This document shows, piece after piece, positions 13,788-20,048 of a stretch of DNA of 24,788 nucleotides; positions within the stretch are counted from its first letter, which is position 1; each line of letters begins with the position of its first letter. The stretch lies in contig JAPUJA010000116.1 in NCBI GenBank assembly GCA_027296525.1, positions 1-24,788 on the forward strand. The letters run 5' to 3'. Both the position numbers and the translations under genes were made by a program. The notes beneath the pieces were generated by a model that was given only the letters and a program-made list of their open reading frames with translations, was not told the origin of the DNA and did not search any database. The stretch comes from Pseudomonadota bacterium. Lineage in GTDB: Bacteria; Pseudomonadota; Alphaproteobacteria; UBA828; JAPUJA01.

Positions 13788-14654
13788 CTAGTTCACTTCG
13801 GGCGCAAGCGGCTGGGTCAGGCGCCTCAAGAGATCGTCGAGCTGATCGAGGGTGCGGTAGCGGATGGTCAGCCGGCCGCTCTCGCCGCGCACGCGGATCG
13901 CCACCTCGAGGCCGAGCTTGACCGACAGCTCCTCCTCGAGCGCCGCCACATTGCGATCTCTCGAGCGCTTGGCGGTGGGCGGGGCGCCTTTTTCGCGCGC
14001 GACCCGGCTCTCGGTCTGACGGACGTTGAGCGCCCGGATCACGACCTCCTTCGCGAGCGCCAGGGGATCGCGCGCGGTCAAGAGCGCGCGGCCATGGCCC
14101 ATGCTGAGCTCGCCCTGATCGATCAGGGTCTTGACCGACGCCGGCAGGTCGAGCAGGCGGACCATGTTCGCGACATGGCTGCGGCTCTTTCCGACCGCCT
14201 GGGCGACGGCCTCCTGACTGTGGCCGAAATCGGCGATCAGCCTGTGATAGCCCTCGGCCTCCTCGAGCGGATTGAGATCGGCGCGCTGGATATTCTCGAC
14301 CAGGGCGATCTCGAGGGCGTCGCGGTCGGAAATTTCGAGTATCTGCACGGGAATTTCGTGTAATTGCGCTCTTTGGGCCGCCCGCCAGCGCCGCTCACCC
14401 GCGACGATCTCATAACTATCGACCGCATCGGGCACCGGACGCACCAGGACCGATTGAAGAACCCCCTGCCGGCGCACCGATTCCGCGAGCGCCTCGAGCT
14501 CTTCCTCGCCGAAGATGCGGCGCGGCTGGCGTGGATTGGGCCGAAGCTGGGCGATCGGAAGCCTGTGGGCCCGCGAGCGGCTCTCGCCCGTCTCGCCCAG
14601 GAGGGCCGAGAGCCCCCGTCCCAGGCCGCGCGATCGCTCCGGTGCCACGCTCAT
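13788..14654 (-). CDS. parB: Chromosome partitioning protein ParB
   Basis: 288 residues. The N-terminal tail begins with RGLGRGLSALLG, the segment that contacts ParA. The ParB/Srx CTPase domain follows (about 28-120) with LRPNPRQPRRIF, GVLQSVLVRPV, the GERRWRAAQ motif and the ENIQRADLNPLEEAEGY motif. The helix-turn-helix region (about 140-200) is SQEAVAQAVGKSRSHVANMVRLL. The C-terminal dimerisation domain ends with LRRLTQPLAPEVN. It binds parS, clamps onto DNA as a CTP switch and spreads, organising the origin region for segregation. Two parS sites lie upstream in the same gene block. The ATG overlaps the parA stop as ATGA, so translation is coupled. Confidence 0.96.
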   Translation of the reverse strand: MSVAPERSRGLGRGLSALLGETGESRSRAHRLPIAQLRPNPRQPRRIFGEEELEALAESVRRQGVLQSVLVRPVPDAVDSYEIVAGERRWRAAQRAQLHEIPVQILEISDRDALEIALVENIQRADLNPLEEAEGYHRLIADFGHSQEAVAQAVGKSRSHVANMVRLLDLPASVKTLIDQGELSMGHGRALLTARDPLALAKEVVIRALNVRQTESRVAREKGAPPTAKRSRDRNVAALEEELSVKLGLEVAIRVRGESGRLTIRYRTLDQLDDLLRRLTQPLAPEVN

Positions 14655-15460
14655 GGCGCGACTTCGCCATGCTCGCGCCTCAGGACCTCGCGCGCGAGAT
14701 GCATGTAGGCCTCGGCCCCCGCGCAGCGATGATCGTAGAGCAGCACCGGCTTGCCGTGGGAGGGCGCCTCGGAGACCCGCACATTGCGCGGGATCACCGT
14801 GTCATAGACCTTGGCGCCGAAATGGTCGCGCGCGTCCCGCGCCACCTGGTTGGAAAGGTTGTTGCGCTTGTCGTACATGGTGAGCACCACCCCCTGCATG
14901 TGCAACCCTGGATTGAAATTCTGTTTAATTCGTTCAACCGTCTTGAGAAGAAGGCTCAGGCCCTCGAGGGCGAAAAACTCGCATTGCAGCGGAATCAGCA
15001 CCGAATGGGCCGCCACGAGCGCGTTCACGGTGAGGAAATTGAGGGCCGGCGGGCAATCGATAAGGACATAGTCGTAACGCGCGCCGACCGCCGGCAGGGC
15101 GTCCCGGAGCCGAAATTCGCGCCGCTCGGCCGAGACGAGCTCGACCTCCGCGCCCGCCAGGTCGACCCGGGAGGGCACGATATCGAAATCCGCGATGCCC
15201 GTCTCGATCACGGCCTCGGGCACCGGCAGGCCGTTCATGAGCACCTCGTAGCTGCTGGGCGATCGCCTTTCGGGCGCGATACCGAGCGCGGTGCTCGCGT
15301 TTCCCTGGGGATCAAGGTCGATCAGGAGCACATGGCGGCCCGAGATGGCGAACGCCGTGCCGAGATTGATCGCGGTGGTGGTCTTGCCCACCCCGCCCTT
15401 CTGGTTGGCGACGGCGATGACGCGCGCCGAGGAGAAGCGGGAATTAACGCCTCCGTTCAT
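14651..15460 (-). CDS. parA: Chromosome partitioning ATPase ParA
   Basis: 269 residues. It is a deviant Walker-type ATPase (MinD/ParA family): VIAVANQKGGVGKTTTAINL carries the P-loop with the signature lysine, LLIDLDPQGNAST is the A' motif, and YDYVLIDCPPALNFLT is Walker B. SLLLKTVERIKQNFNPGLHM and VIPRNVRVSEAPSHGKPVLL (each quoted in part of a longer match) complete the core. The ATP-bound dimer coats the nucleoid and moves ParB-parS complexes. The short N-terminal tail before the P-loop excludes the HTH-containing plasmid type and fits a chromosomal Soj-like protein. The ATG at 15460 lies 17 bp inside the end of rsmG; its stop overlaps parB. Confidence 0.97.
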   Translation of the reverse strand: MNGGVNSRFSSARVIAVANQKGGVGKTTTAINLGTAFAISGRHVLLIDLDPQGNASTALGIAPERRSPSSYEVLMNGLPVPEAVIETGIADFDIVPSRVDLAGAEVELVSAERREFRLRDALPAVGARYDYVLIDCPPALNFLTVNALVAAHSVLIPLQCEFFALEGLSLLLKTVERIKQNFNPGLHMQGVVLTMYDKRNNLSNQVARDARDHFGAKVYDTVIPRNVRVSEAPSHGKPVLLYDHRCAGAEAYMHLAREVLRREHGEVAP

Positions 15461-16079
15461 CCCATGATGTGCCGGTCAGCCTCAGGATTCGCGAGCCGGG
15501 TCGGGTTTGGCTCGGAAAGCTCTCCACGCGCCAGCCCTTCGGAGCCCTCGCATCCTCGGCTCTGACCCGCTCACCCGCGAAGACTATACAACATGTTGTG
15601 GGAGCCATAAAAGCGCTAACGAGATCGAGAAAATCCGGGAGCGGCGCAAGCGCCCGCGCCGTGATCACCGAAGCCGGCCAGGGCGCGAGCTCTTCGATGC
15701 GCGCGCGATGAATCGTCACCCGTGTGCCGGTGAGGCGTGCGGCCTCCCTCAAAAAAGCGCATTTGCGCGCGTCCGCCTCGACCAGATGGACGTCCGGAAC
15801 CCCCAGAATCGCGAGCACCAGACCCGGAAATCCGGCCCCGCTCCCGACATCGAGGAGATCGCGGGTGCGGTGCGGCAGGAGCGGCCGGAGCTGCGCCGAA
15901 TCGAGCATGTGCCGGCGCCACGGATCGCCCAGCGTGCTCGCGCCCACCAGGTTGATGCGCCGCTGCCATTTCTCGAGCAGCCCGGCATAGGCCTCGAGCC
16001 GCTCGGTTGTTTCACGTGAAACACCGGTGAGCCGTCGAAACTCGGCCGACCCCAAGGGCGCGGCGCCCCCCCGCGTCAC
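15444..16079 (-). CDS. rsmG: 16S rRNA (guanine-N7) methyltransferase RsmG
   Basis: 211 residues. It uses S-adenosylmethionine to methylate G527 (E. coli numbering) of 16S rRNA. The SAM-binding motif I is DLLDVGSGAGFPGLVLAI. Preceding family sequence includes LEKWQRRINLVGASTLGDPW and RRHMLDSAQL. Further on are VHLVEADARKCAFLREAARL and the VITARALAPLPDFL segment. The start is GTG 16079, sharing GTGA with the mnmG stop. The GVSRET stretch near the N-terminus is encoded by a perfect parS site, so this part of the protein is constrained by DNA function as well. Operon with mnmG upstream and parA downstream. Confidence 0.95.
   Translation of the reverse strand: MTRGGAAPLGSAEFRRLTGVSRETTERLEAYAGLLEKWQRRINLVGASTLGDPWRRHMLDSAQLRPLLPHRTRDLLDVGSGAGFPGLVLAILGVPDVHLVEADARKCAFLREAARLTGTRVTIHRARIEELAPWPASVITARALAPLPDFLDLVSAFMAPTTCCIVFAGERVRAEDARAPKGWRVESFPSQTRPGSRILRLTGTSWDERRR
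16008..16023. promoter_or_regulatory. parS: parS centromere site inside rsmG
   Basis: TGTTTCACGTGAAACA is a perfect 16-bp palindrome and matches the chromosomal parS consensus recognised by ParB. It lies within codons for GVSRET near the start of rsmG, about 1.4 kb upstream of the parB start. It is one of two sites in the window. Confidence 0.93.
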
Positions 16080-18019
16080 GCGCCCTGCGGGCTCCTGCCC
16101 TGTGGGCCTCCGCCCCGTGGGCCTCGGTCCTGTGGGCCTCGGTCCTGCCCGGCCGCGCCCGCGCGCGCCCTTTCGCCCCGCTTGACGTGACCCAAGAGCG
16201 CGACCAGCGCCGCCGGGGTGATGCCTGAGATACGGCCCGCCGCCCCGAGGGTCGCGGGCCGCGCGCCCTCGAGCTTCTCGCGGACCTCGGTCGAGAGCCC
16301 GCCGATGCGCGCGTAATCCAGGTCGTCGGGAAGTACCAGGCCGTCGTCGCGCCGGTAGCTCTCGGCATCGGCCCGCTGGCGGGAGAGATAGCCCCGATAG
16401 CCGGCCTCGATCTCGATCTGCTGGACGACGTCCGGACGGATGGCGCGAAGCTCGGGCCAGACGCCGGCGAGGGTCGCGAAGGTCACATCCGGATAGCCGA
16501 GGAGCTCGGCCACATTGCGCCGGACGCCGTCCAGATTGACCCGAATGCCCCGCTCTTTGAGCGCGCTCGGGCTGAGCTCGAGCCCCCGGCAGAGCCTCTT
16601 GGCCTCATCAAGCGCCCGCTCCTTGGCCCGGAAGGCCGCCGCCCGCGGACCCGAAACCGCCCCGATCGCGATCCCCCGCCCGGTCAGGCGCAGATCCGCA
16701 TTGTCGGGGCGAAGCAGAAGGCGGTATTCGGCACGGGAGGTGAACATCCGGTAGGGCTCGCGGGTCCCGAGCGTCACCAGATCGTCGATCAGCACCCCGA
16801 TCATCGCCTCCGCCCGGTCGAGCCGGAAGGGCCGCGCCCCGCCGGCCGCGAGCGCGGCGTTGAGCCCCGCCATCAGCCCCTGGGCGGCCGCCTCCTCATA
16901 ACCCGTCGTGCCGTTGATCTGGCCCGCGAGATAGAGCCCGGGCACGCGCCGGGTCTCGAGCGTCGGTTTGAGCTCGCGCGGATCGACAAAATCATATTCG
17001 ATGGCGTAGCCGGGGCGCAGCATCACCGCGCGTTCGAGCCCCGGTATGGTCGCGAGCATGGCCTTCTGCACTTCCCGGGGGAGCGAGGTCGAGATCCCGT
17101 TTGGATAGACCGTCGGATCGTCGAGCCCCTCGGGCTCGAGGAAGATCTGATGACTCTCGCGGGCGGCGAAACGCACCACCTTGTCCTCGATCGAGGGGCA
17201 GTAGCGCGGGCCCCTGCCCTCGATACGCCCGCCATAGATCGGCGAGCGAGCGAGATTGCGGCGGATCAGCTCATGGGTCGCGGGCGTCGTCGCGGTCAAA
17301 TGGCAGACCGTTTGAGGCGTCGTAATTTCCTGAGTGAGAAAGGAAAACGGCTCGGGCGGGCGGTCGGCTTCCTGCACCGCGAGGTCCGCCCGCTCGATCG
17401 TGCGGCCATCCAGGCGGGGCGGCGTCCCGGTCTTGAGGCGCGCGAGCGAAAAGCCCGCCCGACCGAGCGTCTTCGAGAGCCCGAGCGCCGGGGCATCGCC
17501 CACCCGCCCCGCCGGTATGCGCTCCTCGCCGATATGGATCAGGCCGCCCAGGAAGGTTCCCGTGGTCAGCACCACGCGGCCTGAGCCGATCGTCTCGCGC
17601 TTGGCGGTCATGACCCCGGCGATCCGCCCGTCGGCGTCCAGGACCAGGTCCTCGACCGCGGCGGCGCGAATCTCGAGCCCCGGCTGTTCGGCGAGCGCGG
17701 CCTGCATCGCCCGGCGGTAGAGCTTGCGGTCGGCCTGGGTCCGGGGTCCGCGCACGGCCGGGCCACGGCTCCTGTTGAGCACGCGGAACTGGATGCCGGC
17801 CCGATCGGCGACGCGCCCCATGAGCCCGTCGAGCGCGTCGATCTCGCGCACCAGCGTGCCCTTCGCCAGACCGCCGATTGCGGGATTGCAGGACATCTCA
17901 CCGATGGTCTCGAGCTTGTGGGTCAGAAGCAGCGTTCGCGCGCCCAGGCGGGCCGCGGCGGAAGCCGCCTCGGCGCCGGCATGGCCACCGCCGATCACGA
18001 TCACGTCGTATCTCGTCAC
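16076..18019 (-). CDS. mnmG: tRNA U34 carboxymethylaminomethyl modification enzyme MnmG (GidA)
   Basis: 647 residues from GTG 18019. With MnmE it installs the (carboxymethyl)aminomethyl group on wobble uridine 34 of several tRNAs. The FAD-binding motif GGGHAG is at 10-15, the CNPAIGGLAKG signature begins at Cys44, the second conserved cysteine is in RYCPSIEDK, and GYEEAAAQGLMAGLNAA is the C-terminal FAD motif. A helical C-terminal domain that binds MnmE ends near GHVKRGERA. It is followed by an extra Gly/Pro/Arg tail made by the tandem repeat; E. coli MnmG is 629 residues. The frame is open to 18190, but the extension would run through parS, a promoter and the end of mnmE. GTG 18025 is an alternative start. 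Confidence 0.96.
   Translation of the reverse strand: MTRYDVIVIGGGHAGAEAASAAARLGARTLLLTHKLETIGEMSCNPAIGGLAKGTLVREIDALDGLMGRVADRAGIQFRVLNRSRGPAVRGPRTQADRKLYRRAMQAALAEQPGLEIRAAAVEDLVLDADGRIAGVMTAKRETIGSGRVVLTTGTFLGGLIHIGEERIPAGRVGDAPALGLSKTLGRAGFSLARLKTGTPPRLDGRTIERADLAVQEADRPPEPFSFLTQEITTPQTVCHLTATTPATHELIRRNLARSPIYGGRIEGRGPRYCPSIEDKVVRFAARESHQIFLEPEGLDDPTVYPNGISTSLPREVQKAMLATIPGLERAVMLRPGYAIEYDFVDPRELKPTLETRRVPGLYLAGQINGTTGYEEAAAQGLMAGLNAALAAGGARPFRLDRAEAMIGVLIDDLVTLGTREPYRMFTSRAEYRLLLRPDNADLRLTGRGIAIGAVSGPRAAAFRAKERALDEAKRLCRGLELSPSALKERGIRVNLDGVRRNVAELLGYPDVTFATLAGVWPELRAIRPDVVQQIEIEAGYRGYLSRQRADAESYRRDDGLVLPDDLDYARIGGLSTEVREKLEGARPATLGAAGRISGITPAALVALLGHVKRGERARAGAAGQDRGPQDRGPRGGGPQGRSPQGA
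16085..16144. repeat. Four-copy 15-bp tandem repeat at the 3' end of mnmG
   Basis: Units at 16085, 16100, 16115 and 16130 follow CTGTGGGCCTCGGTC, with the last two copies most alike and the first most diverged; a partial fifth unit starts at 16145. Read on the minus strand it encodes five-residue repeats (DRGPQ, DRGPR, GGGPQ, GRSPQ) that form the last ~25 residues of MnmG and end 3 codons before its stop. Confidence 0.88.
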
Positions 18020-18069
18020 GCTCACCAAGCCGCTCGAGAAAGAGGCAAAAACCGACAGGGACGGGGCGC

Positions 18070-18099
18070 AATCTAAGGGCAGCGCGCGGTCCAAGTCAA
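18070..18099 (-). promoter_or_regulatory. Sigma-70-type promoter for mnmG
   Basis: On the minus strand, TTGACT (18099-18094) and TAGATT (18075-18070) are separated by 18 bp. Transcription should start near 18063, about 44 bases before the mnmG GTG. The pair lies in the 118-bp gap between mnmE and mnmG and would let mnmG-rsmG-parA-parB be transcribed apart from mnmE. Confidence 0.5.
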
Positions 18100-18112
18100 A
18101 GACCAAGCCCTT

Positions 18113-18128
18113 TGTTTCACGTGAAACC
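18113..18128. promoter_or_regulatory. parS: parS site between mnmE and mnmG
   Basis: TGTTTCACGTGAAACC matches the parS palindrome at 15 of 16 positions (the last base is C for A). It is intergenic, about 2.1 kb from the site in rsmG, 9 bp beyond the mnmE stop and 13 bp upstream of the -35 of the predicted mnmG promoter. Confidence 0.9.
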
Positions 18129-18137
18129 GACGCCTTG

Positions 18138-19514
18138 TTACTTGCCGATACAGAAATCCCGGAAGACAAGGTCGAGAATATCCTCGACATCCACCCGGCC
18201 CGTGATCCGCCCGAGCGCGCGCGCGGCGAGCCTCAGATCCTCGGCCATGAGCTCGGCCGCGCCGCCCCCGGCCGCACCACCCTCGGTCTCGAGATAGCGC
18301 CCGAGCGCGGCGATGCAGTCTTCGAGCGCGGCCCGATGGCGCGCGCGGGTAAGCGCCGGCGTCACGCCGGGCGCGAAACGCGCCTCGATTTCCCGCTCGA
18401 GGCCGCCGAGGAGCTCCTCGAACCCCTCGCCGGTGACGCAGGAGAGGCCATAGACGGCGCTCGCGCCGAGGTCTCCCGACACGAGTGTCCCCGGCGCCTC
18501 AATGGCTTTGAGATCCCGTTTGTTGAGCACGGCGATGCTGTCGCGATCGAGCAGCCTTCGCGCCGCGCCGTCGAGCTCGGGCCAGCTCGTGCCGTCGAAC
18601 ACGACGAGCTTGAGGTCCGCGCGCCGCGCCCGCTCGAGCGCCCGGCGCCGGCCCTCCTCTTCGATGCCTTCGGCATCTTCCCTAAGGCCCGCGGTATCGG
18701 CGAGGATCACCGGATAACCCCCGAGGTCGAGACGGACCTCGATCACGTCGCGGGTCGTGCCGGCGCTGGGCGCGACGATCGCCGCGTCCCTCTCCGCCAA
18801 GCGATTGAGAAGGCTCGATTTTCTGGCATTCGGCGGCCCCAAGATGGCGATCTCGAAGCCCTCGCGAAGCCGTTCGCCCCGCCGGTCGTCTGCTAAATGT
18901 TGTGTTATCTCTTGGGAAAGCCCCTCTATCTTGGGGTAGACCCCCTCTGTGACGTCCTCGGGGACCTCCTGGTCCGAGAAGTCGATCGCCGCCTCGAGAA
19001 GCGCCTCGGTCTCGATCAACCGCGCCCGCCAGCCCTCATAGAGCCCGCCGAGCGCGCCATCGAGCTGACGGAGCGCCTGGCGGCGCTGGGCGGCGGTCTC
19101 GGCGGCGATCAGATCGGCGACCCCCTCGGCTTCCGTGAGATCGAGCCGGCCGTTCGCGAAGGCGCGGCGGGTGAACTCGCCGGGCTCGGCTGGACGAAGC
19201 CCCGGAAGCGCGGCGAGCGCCTCGATCAGCCCGGTGGCGACCGCCCGGCCACCATGGAGGTGAAGCTCGGCCATGTCCTCGCCGGTGTAGCTCCCAGGCC
19301 CGGGAAACCACAACAGCAAGCCGCGGTCGAGGACTTCCCTGCTTTGCGGATCGCGAAAGGGTCTGAGCACCGCGCGTCGGGGCTCAGGCAGAGGCGTACC
19401 CGCGAGCGCGCCGATCGCGGCGTGCGCGCCGGCGCCCGAGAGGCGCAGCACCGCGATCCCGGCGCGCCCGGCGCCCGAGGAGAGCGCGAAGATGGTGCCG
19501 TCGGAAACGCTCAA
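18138..19514 (-). CDS. mnmE: tRNA U34 modification GTPase MnmE (TrmE)
   Basis: 458 residues, full length. The N-terminal folate-binding domain starts DGTIFALSSGAGRAGIAVLR and includes GEFTRRAFANGRLDLTEAE. A helical domain encloses the G domain (about 218-380): P-loop GPPNARKS at 226-233, GTTRDV (switch I), DTAGLRE (G3), NKRD (G4). The C-terminal FCIGK carries the invariant cysteine. The P-loop is odd: the GxxxxGKS glycine is Arg231 (AGA codon, one transition from GGA), which needs checking. MnmE partners with MnmG, encoded next. The start is TTG 19514, whose TTGA overlaps the ferredoxin stop, so the two genes are coupled. Confidence 0.95.
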   Translation of the reverse strand: MSVSDGTIFALSSGAGRAGIAVLRLSGAGAHAAIGALAGTPLPEPRRAVLRPFRDPQSREVLDRGLLLWFPGPGSYTGEDMAELHLHGGRAVATGLIEALAALPGLRPAEPGEFTRRAFANGRLDLTEAEGVADLIAAETAAQRRQALRQLDGALGGLYEGWRARLIETEALLEAAIDFSDQEVPEDVTEGVYPKIEGLSQEITQHLADDRRGERLREGFEIAILGPPNARKSSLLNRLAERDAAIVAPSAGTTRDVIEVRLDLGGYPVILADTAGLREDAEGIEEEGRRRALERARRADLKLVVFDGTSWPELDGAARRLLDRDSIAVLNKRDLKAIEAPGTLVSGDLGASAVYGLSCVTGEGFEELLGGLEREIEARFAPGVTPALTRARHRAALEDCIAALGRYLETEGGAAGGGAAELMAEDLRLAARALGRITGRVDVEDILDLVFRDFCIGK

Positions 19515-19882
19515 GCGCTCGAGCCGTCCTCCGTCTCAGGCCTCTGGTCGGGCATCAGCATCAGCCTTTTCACCCGCCCGCCATCGAGCAGGTGGCTCTG
19601 GATAATCTCGTCGATGTCCTCGGGCGTTTCATAGCCATACCAGATCCCTTCCGGGTAGATGAGCATCGTTGGCCCGAGCTCGCAACGGTCGAGACAGCCC
19701 GAGGCGTTGACCCGCACGCCCCCAAGCCCGAGCGCCTTGACCTTGGCCTTCATGTAGTTGCGAAGCTTGACCGAGCCTTTCGCGCTGCAGCAGCCGCGCG
19801 GATGGCCGGCCGGGCGCTCGTTCGTGCAGCAGAACACGTGGACTGCATAGAAGAGCGGTGGATCATTCGGCTTCGCGCTCAA
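19511..19882 (-). CDS. Thioredoxin-like [2Fe-2S] ferredoxin
   Basis: 123 residues from TTG 19882. Cluster cysteines fit the thioredoxin-fold ferredoxin pattern: C18 (HVFCCTNERP) and C31 or C32 (HPRGCC), then C63 and C67 in NASGCLDRCELGP. The following TMLIYPEGIWYGYETPEDID is the typical C-terminal block. It is a cytosolic electron carrier; its partner is unknown. The frame is open farther upstream to 19996, but that part is not ferredoxin-like, and GGGCGAGAAACG just before the TTG gives a ribosome-binding sequence. Its stop overlaps mnmE by 4 bp. Co-expression with mnmE may reflect position only, although MnmE/MnmG chemistry is redox-linked; that link is a guess. Confidence 0.88.
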   Translation of the reverse strand: MSAKPNDPPLFYAVHVFCCTNERPAGHPRGCCSAKGSVKLRNYMKAKVKALGLGGVRVNASGCLDRCELGPTMLIYPEGIWYGYETPEDIDEIIQSHLLDGGRVKRLMLMPDQRPETEDGSSA

Positions 19883-19948
19883 CGTTTCTCGCCCTTTCCG
19901 GTTGCGACGATATGACCGCGCGCACTGGCCCGCGCCGGACCCCGCGCA

Positions 19949-19977
19949 TATATAGTTGGTGGGGGGAGCCAAAACAA
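19949..19977 (-). promoter_or_regulatory. Candidate promoter for the ferredoxin-mnmE operon
   Basis: On the minus strand, TTGTTT (19977-19972) and TATATA (19954-19949) are 17 bp apart, upstream of the ferredoxin start with a leader of about 60 bases. The hexamers match the consensus at three and four positions. It is the most AT-rich part of the 166-bp divergent spacer. Confidence 0.4.
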
Positions 19978-20007
19978 ACCACGTCCCAAGGTTCAATTCA
20001 GTTCATT

Positions 20008-20024
20008 GGCCACGGTTCGTGGCC
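20008..20024. other. Short inverted repeat upstream of the DUF255 gene
   Basis: GGCCAC and GTGGCC flank a GGTTC loop, ending 24 bp before the start codon of the gene at 20049. It could be an operator or a leader hairpin; six base pairs in GC-rich DNA is weak evidence. Confidence 0.3.
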
Positions 20025-20048
20025 CGGCCATCCCCGGATCAGGCGAGC

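Noticed and set aside
18020..18190. MnmG extended upstream to 18190
   Set aside because: The extension would cross a promoter and parS and overlap the end of mnmE; the protein is full length from GTG 18019.
19883..19996. Ferredoxin extended upstream to 19996
   Set aside because: The additional residues cover the AT-rich candidate promoter and show no family likeness; TTG 19882 starts the conserved part.
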